A stretch of DNA of 64,000 nt from JAOARY01 sp045345765 (GCA_045345765.1 CP148265.1:1302001-1366000); one strand, 5' to 3'; positions 1-29,542 are shown, counted from the first letter of the stretch. Notes: a model not told the origin generated them from the letters alone. Program-made: numbers and translations.

Positions 1-697
<697 letters not shown>

Positions 698-813
698 TTA
701 TATCTAAAATTAACTTATTGTTAATCTGTTTAAAAAACTGATTCATATATAGTTTTCAAAGTACAATTTTGAAGATATTAAACCTTCAAAATTAAACAGC
801 ATAAGAACTTACT

Positions 814-2347
<1,534 letters not shown>

Positions 2348-2480
2348 AGTTGATGCTCAAGATAATACTAACGTTTATCTTTTACTTGGTTTAAAACGAA
2401 TAATTCGTTTAAATATATAAAAAGTAACTTATGCTGTTTAATTTTCAAAGTTCAATATAAATATCAAAAATACGTTTAAA

Positions 2481-2556
2481 TGGTGCCCAGAGGCGGAATC
2501 GAACCACCGACACGGGGATTTTCAGTCCCCTGCTCTACCGACTGAGCTATCTGGGC
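2481..2556 (-). tRNA. tRNA-Phe (GAA)
   Basis: The complement folds into a 76-nt cloverleaf with encoded CCA. The anticodon loop CTGAAAA gives GAA, and the acceptor stem pairs GCCCAGA with TCTGGGC. It is the last tRNA before rrn1 16S. Confidence 0.96.
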
Positions 2557-2566
2557 ATATTTAAAG

Positions 2567-2643
2567 TGGTGGGCCTTCAGGGACTCGAACCCCAGACCTA
2601 CCGGTTATGAGCCGGGCGCTCTAACCAACTGAGCTAAAGGCCC
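2567..2643 (-). tRNA. tRNA with CAT anticodon (Met or Ile2)
   Basis: The complement folds into a 77-nt cloverleaf, GGGCCTT...AGGCCC plus CCA, with anticodon loop CTCATAA. A CAT anticodon can be elongator Met or a lysidine-modified Ile2, and the CTCATAA loop occurs in both. I lean towards elongator Met but cannot settle it from the sequence alone. Confidence 0.9.
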
Positions 2644-2673
2644 ACTTTAAATAAGTGATATATAAAATATAAT

Positions 2674-2750
<77 letters not shown>

Positions 2751-2771
2751 AGAACCATTTAAAAGCTTAAA

Positions 2772-2862
2772 TGGCGGAGAAGGAGGGATTTGAACCCTCG
2801 CGCCCCGTAAAGAACCTACTCCCTTAGCAGGGGAGCCTCTTCAGCCACTTGAGTACTTCTCC
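2772..2862 (-). tRNA. tRNA-Ser (GCT)
   Basis: The complement is a class II tRNA of 91 nt with a long variable arm and anticodon loop CTGCTAA (GCT). The acceptor stem is GGAGAAG/CTTCTCC and CCA is encoded. Confidence 0.96.
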
Positions 2863-2869
2863 TTAAATC

Positions 2870-2958
2870 TGGCGGAGGAGGAGGGATTCGAACCCTCGTG
2901 GGCTTGCACCCTAACGGTTTTCAAGACCGCCCCGTTATGACCACTTCGGTACCCCTCC
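2870..2958 (-). tRNA. tRNA-Ser (TGA)
   Basis: The complement is a class II tRNA of 89 nt with a long variable arm and anticodon loop CTTGAAA (TGA). It lies 7 bp from the GCT serine tRNA. Confidence 0.96.
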
Positions 2959-2999
2959 GAGATATATTTTATATAATAAACTATTAAATTTAAATTAAA

Positions 3000-3075
3000 T
3001 GGTGATCCATCCGCGACTCGAACGCGGGACACCCTGATTAAAAGTCAGGTGCTCTACCGACTGAGCTAATGGATC
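3000..3075 (-). tRNA. tRNA-Lys (TTT)
   Basis: The complement is a 76-nt cloverleaf beginning GATCCATTAGCTCAG with anticodon loop CTTTTAA and encoded CCA. Confidence 0.96.
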
Positions 3076-3090
3076 TTATTATTGTTCTAA

Positions 3091-3167
3091 TGGCGTGCCT
3101 GCAGGGATTCGAACCCCGGACACATGGCTTAGAAGGCCATTGCTCTATCCAACTGAGCTACAGGCAC
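3091..3167 (-). tRNA. tRNA-Arg (TCT)
   Basis: The complement is a 77-nt cloverleaf beginning GTGCCTGTAGCTCAG with anticodon loop CTTCTAA, reading AGA. AGA is the arginine codon favoured in AT-rich genomes. Confidence 0.96.
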
Positions 3168-3172
3168 AAAAT

Positions 3173-3246
3173 TGGAGCGGGTGAAGGGAATCGAACCCTC
3201 GCAACTGGCTTGGAAGGCCAGGGCTCTACCACTGAGCTACACCCGC
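3173..3246 (-). tRNA. tRNA-Gly (TCC)
   Basis: The complement is a 74-nt cloverleaf beginning GCGGGTGTAGCTCAG with anticodon loop CTTCCAA and encoded CCA. Confidence 0.96.
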
Positions 3247-3256
3247 GTTTAAAAAT

Positions 3257-3341
3257 TGGTGGAGGAGACTGGATTTGAACCAGTGAAGGCGATGCCAACA
3301 GATTTACAGTCTGCCCCCTTTGGCCACTCGGGAACTCCTCC
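3257..3341 (-). tRNA. tRNA-Tyr (GTA)
   Basis: The complement is an 85-nt class II tRNA beginning GGAGGAGTTCCCGAG with anticodon loop CTGTAAA and encoded CCA. Confidence 0.96.
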
Positions 3342-3346
3342 AATTA

Positions 3347-3422
<76 letters not shown>

Positions 3423-3430
3423 ATTTTAAA

Positions 3431-3507
3431 TGGCGACTTGGAAGGGACTCGAACCCTCGACCTCCAGCGTGACAGGCTGGCATTCTAACCAACTGAACTA
3501 CCAAGCC
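3431..3507 (-). tRNA. tRNA-Asp (GTC)
   Basis: The complement is a 77-nt cloverleaf with acceptor stem GGCTTGG/CCAAGTC (one G-T pair), anticodon loop CTGTCAC and encoded CCA. Confidence 0.96.
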
Positions 3508-3540
3508 ATTTAATATAATTGCTTCATATTATAAAATTGA

Positions 3541-3616
3541 TGGTGGGCGTAATTGGACTTGAACCAATGACCTCCTGCTTGTAAGGCAGATGCTCTCCCA
3601 GCTGAGCTATACGCCC
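3541..3616 (-). tRNA. tRNA-Val (TAC)
   Basis: The complement is a 76-nt cloverleaf beginning GGGCGTATAGCTCAG with anticodon loop CTTACAA and encoded CCA. Confidence 0.96.
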
Positions 3617-3629
3617 ATCAATATTAAAA

Positions 3630-3704
3630 TGGTGACTCCTAGGGGAATCGAACCCCTGTTACCGCCGTGAAAGGGCGGTGTCTTAACCGCTTGACCAAGG
3701 AGCC
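3630..3704 (-). tRNA. tRNA-Glu (TTC)
   Basis: The complement is a 75-nt cloverleaf beginning GGCTCCTTGGTCAAG with anticodon loop CTTTCAC and encoded CCA. Confidence 0.96.
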
Positions 3705-3712
3705 TCAAGCTA

Positions 3713-3789
3713 TGGCTCCGAAGGTGAGACTCGAACTCACGACCCCCTGATTAACAGTCAGGTGCTCTAACCAACTGAGCTACTTCGGA
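3713..3789 (-). tRNA. tRNA-Asn (GTT)
   Basis: The complement is a 77-nt cloverleaf beginning TCCGAAGTAGCTCAG with anticodon loop CTGTTAA. It lies only 7 bp after the rrn2 5S, so it is the first gene of the tRNA tail of rrn2. Confidence 0.96.
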
Positions 3790-3796
3790 ACAATCA

Positions 3797-3912
<116 letters not shown>

Positions 3913-4012
3913 ATTTGATATCAAAAATAAAATATTTAATAAATCATTTTTGATTACTTATTAAAGTATATTAATTATACTCTAAAAACTAAATATGAAT
4001 GTTTTTTAAATA

Positions 4013-6926
<2,914 letters not shown>

Positions 6927-7042
6927 TTATATCTAAAATTAACTTATTGTTAATCTGTTTAAAAAACTGATTCATATATAGTTTTCAAAGTACAATTTTG
7001 AAGATATTAAACCTTCAAAATTAAACAGCATAAGAACTTACT

Positions 7043-8576
<1,534 letters not shown>

Positions 8577-8786
8577 AGTTGATGCTCAAGATAATACTAA
8601 CGTTTATCTTTTACTTGGTTTAAAACGAATAATTCGTTTAAATATATAAAAAGTAACTTATGCTGTTTAATTTTCAAGGTTCAATATAATTTTTTAATAA
8701 TGTAAAGGTTAATTCCTCTAAATCATTCAAAAAACTTGTTTTCATTAATTTGTTTCTTGCTTTGTTGTCTTTCGACTACTCTTAAT

Positions 8787-8946
8787 ATCTTACACCCTTA
8801 AGAGTTTTTTGTCAAGAAGTTTTTTTAATTTAATTTTTATAAAAATCAAATTAAATTTTCTTCTTTTATCCTAATGATTTGTTTCGTTTTCATCTTCGTT
8901 TTCTTAGGACATGTAATAGATTATCATTTTTTTTTACACCTGTCAA
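8787..8946 (-). promoter_or_regulatory. Tandem rRNA promoters of rrn2
   Basis: P1 is TTGACA (8810-8815), a 17-bp spacer and TAAGAT (8787-8792). P2 is TTGACA (8941-8946), 17 bp and TAATCT (8918-8923). Both face the 16S and give leaders of about 200 and 335 nt. The exact spacing and the same pair before rrn3, rrn4 and rrn6 make this a firm call. Confidence 0.9.
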
Positions 8947-9027
8947 ACATATTTTTAATTTTTTTTATTTTTATATCCCTTTAATTTAAGACGTTCCACA
9001 ATTTTTTATACATTTTCCACACTATAA

Positions 9028-9052
9028 AGTGTAAGTTTTTATACTTTACACT
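9028..9052. promoter_or_regulatory. Conserved dyad upstream of the rrn2 promoters
   Basis: AGTGTAA (9028-9034) and TTACACT (9046-9052) form an inverted repeat with 11 bp between, about 80 bp upstream of the P2 -35 box. The dyad recurs at the same place before rrn3, rrn4 and rrn6. It could bind a regulator. No family can be named. Confidence 0.45.
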
Positions 9053-9365
9053 ATATGTAGTGCTTAATTGTAGAAAAAAAATTTTTCACCACATTATAAA
9101 GTATATAAGACACGCTCCCTAGTGTTTCTTAATAAAGAAATATTAATATCTTTATTAAATATTAAATATAGCTATGATGATTAAATGTCTAATCATATTG
9201 AAATCATATAATTAAAAACTATTTCTATTTTAATTGATGTACATTCTATTGATGAAAAATTTATATATTAAATTATAAAAAGATTATATGTAAAAAATCA
9301 TCTAAAAAAATGCTTAATATTACACAACGAAAATTCATAAAACAAATAGAGCTTCGCTCAAAGTA

Positions 9366-9403
9366 ATAAAAAAAACTAACTACATATATATAGTTAGTTT
9401 TCA
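9366..9403 (-). terminator. Intrinsic terminator of rrn3
   Basis: AAAACTAACTA (9372-9382) and TAGTTAGTTTT (9391-9401) form an 11-bp stem with an 8-nt loop. On the transcribed strand it is followed by a run of T. It lies about 0.9 kb after the 5S, beyond the repeat array. Confidence 0.8.
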
Positions 9404-9557
9404 AGATCTCTTATATAACCAAAGAAAACCCCAGTTAATTTTTGATTCAAATATTTTAAGTGCTTCTTTAAGTTTTCCAATAATGTTTCTGCTTTTAAAA
9501 CTTATTTAAATCTGCGTAAGCAACATCTTTATCGTAAATACTAAAACTCTTAAATAT

Positions 9558-10264
9558 ACAAATATATATATTATCATTAAAAAATTCAACTACCTCCACG
9601 CAGTGACTTTTGAATTTTGGATAGTATGTATTTTTAGATTTATTAAAGTTTCTTATATTTACTTTTATCTTTTATTTTCTTTTGTCTTTATACAAAAAGA
9701 AGTAGATTTTTATTTTTACAATCTATTAGAATCAAATATTAAAACTCTTAAATCTACAAAATATATATTATCGTTAAAAAATTCAACTGTCGAAACGCAG
9801 TGAGTTTTGAATTTTAGATAATATGTATTTTTGTATTTATTAAAGTTTCTTATATTTTCTTTTCTCTTTATACAAAAAGAAGTAGATTTTTATTTTTACA
9901 ATCTATTTGAATCAAATATTAAAACTCTTAAATTTAAAAAATACATATTATCGTTAAAAAATTCAACTGTTCGAGCAAAGCGAGTTTTGAATTTTAGATA
10001 ATATGTATTTTTGGATTTATTAAAGTTTCTTATATTTACTTTTGTCTTTTATTTTCTTTTGTCTTTATACGAAAAGAAGTAGATTTTTATTTTTACAATC
10101 TATTAGAACTAAATATTAAAACTCTTAAATTTAAAAATACATATTATCGTTAAAAAATTCAACTGTCCGAGCAAAGCGAGTTTTGAATTTTAGATAATAT
10201 GTATTTTTGAATTTATCAGAGTTTCTTATATTTCATTCTAGATTTAAAAATAAAAATCTACTTC
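9558..10264 (-). repeat. Fold-back repeat array behind rrn3 5S (4 units)
   Basis: Four copies of a palindromic core (AAATACATATTATC ... GATAATATGTATTT around a short variable loop) sit at about 9580, 9775, 9955 and 10150. The 5S-proximal copy is complete: 10076-10264 has GAAGTAGATTTTTATTTTTA at one end and its complement at the other, and almost the whole length pairs with itself. Upstream copies lack the right arm. Loop sequences differ between copies while the stems are kept. Confidence 0.85.
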
Positions 10265-10284
10265 CTACGCACACAAAAAAATTT

Positions 10285-10402
<118 letters not shown>

Positions 10403-10463
10403 AAATTTCTATTAAAGTATATTAATTATACTCTAAAAACTAAATATGAATGTTTTTTAAATA

Positions 10464-13377
<2,914 letters not shown>

Positions 13378-13493
13378 TTATATCTAAAATTAACTTATTG
13401 TTAATCTGTTTAAAAAACTGATTCATATATAGTTTTCAAAGTACAATTTTGAAGATATTAAACCTTCAAAATTAAACAGCATAAGAACTTACT

Positions 13494-15027
<1,534 letters not shown>

Positions 15028-15237
15028 AGTTGATGCTCAAGATAATACTAACGTTTATCTTTTACTTGGTTTAAAACGAATAATTCGTTTAAATATATAA
15101 AAAGTAACTTATGCTGTTTAATTTTCAAGGTTCAATATAATTTTTTAATAATGTAAAGGTTAATTCCTCTAAATCATTCAAAAAACTTGTTTTCATTAAT
15201 TTGTTTCTTGCTTTGTTGTCTTTCGACTACTCTTAAT

Positions 15238-15397
15238 ATCTTACACCCTTAAGAGTTTTTTGTCAAGAAGTTTTTTTAATTTAATTTTTCTCAAAATCAA
15301 ATTAAATTTTCTTCTTTCATCCTAATGATTCGTTTCCTTTTCGTCTTTGTTTCCTTAGGACATGTATTAGATTATCATTTTTTTTTACACCTGTCAA
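15238..15397 (-). promoter_or_regulatory. Tandem rRNA promoters of rrn3
   Basis: P1 is TTGACA (15261-15266), 17 bp and TAAGAT (15238-15243). P2 is TTGACA (15392-15397), 17 bp and TAATCT (15369-15374). Confidence 0.9.
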
Positions 15398-15478
15398 ACA
15401 TATTTTTGATTTTTTTTATTTTTATATCCCTTTAATTTAAGACGTTCCACAATTTTTTACGCATTTTCCACACTATCA

Positions 15479-15503
15479 AGTGTAAGTTTTTATACTTTAC
15501 ACT
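15479..15503. promoter_or_regulatory. Conserved dyad upstream of the rrn3 promoters
   Basis: AGTGTAA/TTACACT inverted repeat with an 11-bp spacer. The surrounding sequence has drifted relative to rrn2 (for example actatcaag against actataaag), but the dyad is unchanged. Confidence 0.45.
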
Positions 15504-15864
15504 ATATATAGTGGTTAATCATAGAAGAAAAATTTTTTCACCACATTATAAAGTATATAAGACACGCTCCCTAGTGTTTCTTAGTAAAGATATTAATATT
15601 TCATAAAGAAATATTAAATATAGTAACAAACTATAAAAATATATTAAATATAACTATGATGATTAAACTTCTAATAGTAGTGAAATCATATAATAAAAAA
15701 CTATTTCTACTTTAATTGATTTACATTCTATTAATAAAAAATTTATATATTAAATTATAAAAAGATTATATGTAAAAAATCATCTAAAAAAATACTTAAT
15801 ATTATCTTACAGATAAAATAAGCAACGAAAATTCACAAAATAGATAGAGCTTTGCTCAAAGTAA

Positions 15865-15903
15865 TAAAAAAACTAACTACATATAATATCTAGTTAGTTT
15901 TTA
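15865..15903 (-). terminator. Intrinsic terminator of rrn4
   Basis: AAAACTAACTA (15869-15879) and TAGTTAGTTTT (15891-15901), followed by a T-run on the minus strand. It has the same stem as the rrn3 terminator with a different loop. Confidence 0.8.
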
Positions 15904-16056
15904 AGATCTCTTATTAATGAAAGAAAACCTAAGTTAATTTTTGATTCAAATATTTTAAAGTATTTCTTTAAGTTTTCGAATATTTTATCCTCTTATGTTT
16001 CTACTTTTAAAAATTATTTAAATATGCGTAAACTATAAACATTATAATTTAGCTTA

Positions 16057-16535
16057 CCCCTCCCCGCAAAGCGAGTTTTGAATTTTAAATAATTTATACT
16101 TTTAAATTTAGTAAAGTTTCTTATATTTACTTTTCTCTTTATAAAAAAAGAAGTAGATTTTTATTTTTACAATCTATTAGAACTAAATATTAAAACTCTA
16201 AATTTAAAAAATACATATTATCGTTAAAAAATTCAACTGTTCGAGCAAAGCGAGTTTTGAATTTTAGATAATATGTATTTTGGGATTTAGTAAAGTTTCT
16301 TATATTTTCTTTTCTCTTTTGTTTTCTTTTGTCTTTATACAAAAAGAAGTAGATTTTTATTTTTACAATCTATTAGAACTAAATATTAAAACTCTTAAAT
16401 TTAAAAAATACATATTATCGTTAAAAAATTCAACTGTTCGAGCAAAGCGAGTTTTGAATTTTAGATAATATGTATTTTTGAATTTATCAGAGTTTCTTAT
16501 ATTTCATTCTAGATTTAAAAATAAAAATCTACTTC
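16057..16535 (-). repeat. Fold-back repeat array behind rrn4 5S (2 units plus a remnant)
   Basis: A degenerate half unit (about 16057-16110, keeping gcaaagcgagttttgaatttt) is followed by two palindromic cores near 16230 and 16435. The last is the complete element, 16346-16535. Confidence 0.85.
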
Positions 16536-16556
16536 CTACACACACAAAAAAAATTT

Positions 16557-16674
<118 letters not shown>

Positions 16675-16735
16675 AAATTTCTATTAAAGTATATTAATTA
16701 TACTCTAAAAACTAAATATGAATGTTTTTTAAATA

Positions 16736-19648
<2,913 letters not shown>

Positions 19649-19764
19649 TTATATCTAAAATTAACTTATTGTTAATCTGTTTAAAAAACTGATTCATATA
19701 TAGTTTTCAAAGTACAATTTTGAAGATATTAAACCTTCAAAATTAAACAGCATAAGAACTTACT

Positions 19765-21298
<1,534 letters not shown>

Positions 21299-21508
21299 AG
21301 TTGATGCTCAAGATAATACTAACGTTTATCTTTTACTTGGTTTAAAACGAATAATTCGTTTAAATATATAAAAAGTAACTTATGCTGTTTAATTTTCAAG
21401 GTTCAATATAATTTTTTAATAATGTAAAGGTTAATTCCTCTAAATCATTCAAAAAACTTGTTTTCATTAATTTGTTTCTTGCTTTGTTGTCTTTCGACTA
21501 CTCTTAAT

Positions 21509-21668
21509 ATCTTACACCCTTAAGAGTTTTTTGTCAAGAAGTTTTTTTAATTTAATTTTTCTCAAAATCAAATTAAATTTTCTTCTTTCATCCTAATGAT
21601 TCGTTTCCTTTTCGTCTTTGTTTCCTTAGGACATGTATTAGATTATCATTTTTTTTTACACCTGTCAA
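21509..21668 (-). promoter_or_regulatory. Tandem rRNA promoters of rrn4
   Basis: P1 is TTGACA (21532-21537), 17 bp and TAAGAT (21509-21514). P2 is TTGACA (21663-21668), 17 bp and TAATCT (21640-21645). Confidence 0.9.
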
Positions 21669-21749
21669 ACATATTTTTGATTTTTTTTATTTTTATATCC
21701 CTTTAATTTAAGACGTTCCACAATTTTTTACGCATTTTCCACACTATCA

Positions 21750-21774
21750 AGTGTAAGTTTTTATACTTTACACT
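21750..21774. promoter_or_regulatory. Conserved dyad upstream of the rrn4 promoters
   Basis: AGTGTAA/TTACACT inverted repeat, part of the duplicated spacer. Confidence 0.45.
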
Positions 21775-22135
21775 ATATATAGTGGTTAATCATAGAAGAA
21801 AAATTTTTTCACCACATTATAAAGTATATAAGACACGCTCCCTAGTGTTTCTTAGTAAAGATATTAATATTTCATAAAGAAATATTAAATATAGTAACAA
21901 ACTATAAAAATATATTAAATATAACTATGATGATTAAACTTCTAATAGTAGTGAAATCATATAATAAAAAACTATTTCTACTTTAATTGATTTACATTCT
22001 ATTAATAAAAAATTTATATATTAAATTATAAAAAGATTATATGTAAAAAATCATCTAAAAAAATACTTAATATTATCTTACAGATAAAATAAGCAACGAA
22101 AATTCACAAAATAGATAGAGCTTTGCTCAAAGTAA

Positions 22136-22174
22136 TAAAAAAACTAACTACATATAATATCTAGTTAGTTTTTA
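22136..22174 (-). terminator. Intrinsic terminator of rrn5
   Basis: A copy of the rrn4 terminator hairpin, with a T-run on the minus strand. Confidence 0.8.
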
Positions 22175-22327
22175 AGATCTCTTATTAATGAAAGAAAACC
22201 TAAGTTAATTTTTGATTCAAATATTTTAAAGTATTTCTTTAAGTTTTCGAATATTTTATCCTCTTATGTTTCTACTTTTAAAAATTATTTAAATATGCGT
22301 AAACTATAAACATTATAATTTAGCTTA

Positions 22328-22806
22328 CCCCTCCCCGCAAAGCGAGTTTTGAATTTTAAATAATTTATACTTTTAAATTTAGTAAAGTTTCTTATATTTA
22401 CTTTTCTCTTTATAAAAAAAGAAGTAGATTTTTATTTTTACAATCTATTAGAACTAAATATTAAAACTCTAAATTTAAAAAATACATATTATCGTTAAAA
22501 AATTCAACTGTTCGAGCAAAGCGAGTTTTGAATTTTAGATAATATGTATTTTGGGATTTAGTAAAGTTTCTTATATTTTCTTTTCTCTTTTGTTTTCTTT
22601 TGTCTTTATACAAAAAGAAGTAGATTTTTATTTTTACAATCTATTAGAACTAAATATTAAAACTCTTAAATTTAAAAAATACATATTATCGTTAAAAAAT
22701 TCAACTGTTCGAGCAAAGCGAGTTTTGAATTTTAGATAATATGTATTTTTGAATTTATCAGAGTTTCTTATATTTCATTCTAGATTTAAAAATAAAAATC
22801 TACTTC
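22328..22806 (-). repeat. Fold-back repeat array behind rrn5 5S
   Basis: A copy of the rrn4 array: one remnant and two cores. The complete 190-bp element is 22617-22806. Confidence 0.85.
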
Positions 22807-22827
22807 CTACACACACAAAAAAAATTT

Positions 22828-22945
<118 letters not shown>

Positions 22946-23006
22946 AAATTTCTATTAAAGTATATTAATTATACTCTAAAAACTAAATATGAATGTTTTT
23001 TAAATA

Positions 23007-25919
<2,913 letters not shown>

Positions 25920-26035
25920 TTATATCTAAAATTAACTTATTGTTAATCTGTTTAAAAAACTGATTCATATATAGTTTTCAAAGTACAATTTTGAAGATAT
26001 TAAACCTTCAAAATTAAACAGCATAAGAACTTACT

Positions 26036-27569
<1,534 letters not shown>

Positions 27570-27693
27570 AGTTGATGCTCAAGATAATACTAACGTTTAT
27601 CTTTTACTTGGTTTAAAACGAATAATTCGTTTAAATATATAAAAAGTAACTTATGCTGTTTAATTTTCAAGGTTCAACATTCAAAAAAATCAA

Positions 27694-27782
27694 TGGTGCC
27701 GAGGACCGGAATCGAACCGGTACGATCGGTAAGGATCGCAGGATTTTAAGTCCTGTGCGTCTGCCAGTTCCGCCACCTCGGC
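27694..27782 (-). tRNA. tRNA-Leu (TAA), first gene of rrn5
   Basis: The complement is an 89-nt class II tRNA starting GCCGAGGTGGCGGAA with anticodon loop CTTAAAA and encoded CCA. It lies between the rrn5 promoters and 16S, so it is probably released from the leader of the rRNA precursor. Confidence 0.96.
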
Positions 27783-27864
27783 ACATCTAAATTTTTAAAA
27801 ACAATCTTTAAATATTTACTATTTATTCTTGTTTTTTGGCTTGTGTCTTTCGACTACTCTTAAG

Positions 27865-28019
27865 ATTTTACACTCTTAAAAGTTTTTTGTCAAGAAGTTT
27901 TTTTAATTTAATTTTTCAATCAAATTCAAACTTCTAAACTAAGATTTACTTAAAAGCGATTTACTTTTTCGTTTTCTTAGGACAGTTAATAGATTATCAC
28001 CTTTTATAATCTTTGTCAA
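27865..28019 (-). promoter_or_regulatory. Tandem promoters of tRNA-Leu/rrn5
   Basis: P1 is TTGACA (27888-27893), 17 bp and TAAAAT (27865-27870). P2 is TTGACA (28014-28019), 17 bp and TAATCT (27991-27996). The hexamers match the other operons but the P2 spacer sequence is different. Confidence 0.88.
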
Positions 28020-28080
28020 ACATATTTTTGATTTTTTATATTTATTTTTTAAGTATTTTTAAATAAAAGTTTAAAAAATC

Positions 28081-28132
28081 TATATCTTGTGTTTTTGTGT
28101 ATATTTTTTTACCAAACAACACAAGATTATAT
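28081..28132 (-). terminator. Possible terminator of the ABC transporter operon
   Basis: ATCTTGTGT (about 28084-28092) pairs with ACACAAGAT (about 28120-28128) across a long loop. On the minus strand it is followed by TAGATTTTTT. The loop is long for an intrinsic terminator, so the call is tentative. Confidence 0.45.
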
Positions 28133-28227
28133 TTCTAAATTCTTTTCTATAATAAAAAAATACATCTATATTTATAAATTAATTAATAATCAAACTAAAA
28201 AAACTCATTAATTTCAGCAATTTTATT

Positions 28228-29529
28228 CTAAACCCTATCAAAAAATAATATATCTTTTAATACTATTTTTACTACAATTATATCCTCTACTTTAAAATTT
28301 TCATTTGAATCAATATCTATATTTATATTAAAATCTAAAAATCCCAATACTTTTATAGAACATGACATTTTACTTCCTCTAAATTTAATATTTTTTATCT
28401 GACCTATAAAGAACTTATTTCTTTCTTTTGAATCATTATTAAAACTCATCAATTCCTTATATAGATTTTTATAATCTTCGTCTATAAACGCATCCTCTTT
28501 ATCTATAAACATCTTCATTGTATATATTTTTATATTCTCCTTATTTATCATAAGGTCACATTTTATATGATCACAAAGCTCAAATAAATTTTCCTCACTA
28601 AAAGAAAATATAGATTTTTTACTTTCTATATGATTTAAATTAAATGATTTATATACATAACCATCTTTTTGTTCATTAATATTTTCAAATAATTCTTTAA
28701 AACTATTGTCATCTTTAACTTCTAACTTGTCCTCATATATAGAATCTAAATTCTCTTTCATCCTATAATTAAATTTATTATCATGTATATATCCAGATAT
28801 ATAATTTCTCTCAGCCAAAAAATCAGCTAACTTCTTGTTCTTTGGGTATTTATAAAGATCGAAAGGTTTTTCATATGCAATTATTCTTTGATCCATAAGT
28901 ACTGCAATTTTTTTGGACATAAAAAAGGCCTCTTTCTTATCATGAGTCACAAGTATTGTTGTTATATCAATTCGCTTTCTTATATCTAAAAAAAAATTCC
29001 TCATATCCTCTTTTAACGAATCATCCAAACTAGAAAAAGGTTCATCCAATAATAATATATCTGGATTTATCGCTAAAGCTCTTGCTATTGCAACCCTTTG
29101 TCTTTGTCCTCCTGAAAGTTGATTTTCGTATTTATATTCACAATCCTCTAATTTAGTGAGTTCTATTAATTCTTTTACTCTTTTCTTTATATAACCCTTA
29201 TCTTCTTTCTTTGCTCTTAGTCCAAATGCTATATTTTCATATACATTAAGATGAGGGAATAACAAATAATCTTGAAATACAATACAAGCCTTTCTATTCT
29301 TTGTTTTTACCTTATTTACATTCTTTTCATTTATAAATACATTTCCTTTGTAATCCTCAATAATTCCTGCTATAATCTTTAATATTGTTGATTTTCCTGA
29401 TCCCGACTCGCCAAGTAGTGATATAAAATCTCCTTTTTTGACCTCTAAATTTATATCTTTTAATATTATTTGATTGTCTACTTTATAATTTATATTTTCT
29501 AAAACTAAACTGTTATTAATATTACTCAC
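28228..29529 (-). CDS. ABC transporter ATP-binding protein (YnjD/PotA-like)
   Basis: This 433-residue cytoplasmic ATPase should power an import ABC transporter with the two permeases and binding protein encoded just upstream. Visible motifs are Walker A GESGSGKST (40-48), Q-loop VFQD, signature LSGGQRQR (about 138-145), Walker B LLLDEP, D-loop SSLD and the switch histidine in LVTHD. The region after about residue 235 (some 200 residues) is long and poorly conserved. It may hold a TOBE-like regulatory domain, as in PotA-type ATPases. The start is GTG behind GGTGGTG, 13 bp after the permease gene. The substrate is unknown: relatives are called spermidine/putrescine, iron or thiamine transporters, but gene context points to E. 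coli ynjD, which has no proven substrate. Confidence 0.85.
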   Translation of the reverse strand: MSNINNSLVLENINYKVDNQIILKDINLEVKKGDFISLLGESGSGKSTILKIIAGIIEDYKGNVFINEKNVNKVKTKNRKACIVFQDYLLFPHLNVYENIAFGLRAKKEDKGYIKKRVKELIELTKLEDCEYKYENQLSGGQRQRVAIARALAINPDILLLDEPFSSLDDSLKEDMRNFFLDIRKRIDITTILVTHDKKEAFFMSKKIAVLMDQRIIAYEKPFDLYKYPKNKKLADFLAERNYISGYIHDNKFNYRMKENLDSIYEDKLEVKDDNSFKELFENINEQKDGYVYKSFNLNHIESKKSIFSFSEENLFELCDHIKCDLMINKENIKIYTMKMFIDKEDAFIDEDYKNLYKELMSFNNDSKERNKFFIGQIKNIKFRGSKMSCSIKVLGFLDFNINIDIDSNENFKVEDIIVVKIVLKDILFFDRV

Positions 29530-29542
29530 TTAAACACCACCA

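Larger units (their letters stand above)
8577..10284. other. Spacer between rrn3 and rrn2: leader, promoters, terminator, repeat array
   Basis: This AT-rich 1.7 kb holds no credible protein gene. From rrn2 outward it contains the 16S leader, tandem promoters (8787-8946), a conserved dyad (9028-9052), about 300 bp with nothing I recognise, the rrn3 terminator hairpin (9366-9403), about 150 bp of unassigned sequence, and a fold-back repeat array (9558-10264). Confidence 0.8.
15028..16556. other. Spacer between rrn4 and rrn3
   Basis: This spacer holds the rrn3 leader, promoters (15238-15397), dyad (15479-15503), a 360-bp AT-rich stretch with nothing recognised, the rrn4 terminator (15865-15903) and a short fold-back array (16057-16535). 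It appears identical to 21299-22827, the rrn5-rrn4 spacer. Confidence 0.8.
21299..22827. other. Spacer between rrn5 and rrn4
   Basis: A copy of the 15028-16556 spacer at +6,271, with the same promoters, dyad, terminator and repeat remnants. No protein gene was seen. Confidence 0.8.
27783..28227. other. Promoter and terminator region between the ABC operon and rrn5
   Basis: This 445-bp AT-rich region holds the rrn5 promoters (27865-28019) and a hairpin closing the ABC transporter operon (28081-28132). The AGTGTAA dyad of the other rRNA promoters is absent. Nothing else is recognised. Confidence 0.75.

Noticed and set aside
2841..3343. Short open frames across the tRNA cluster
   Set aside because: They run through several tRNA genes, and the apparent amino-acid patterns come from T-arm and acceptor repeats.
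9603..9803. Phe/Lys/Tyr-rich open frames in the repeat arrays (also 16280-16468 and 22551-22739)
   Set aside because: They are low-complexity translations of the fold-back units. They are antisense to rRNA transcription, have no ribosome binding site and are not kept in all units.
9558..10264. CRISPR array
   Set aside because: The repeats are regular, but the period is about 180 bp, the whole unit is repeated with no unique spacers, and no cas genes are present.
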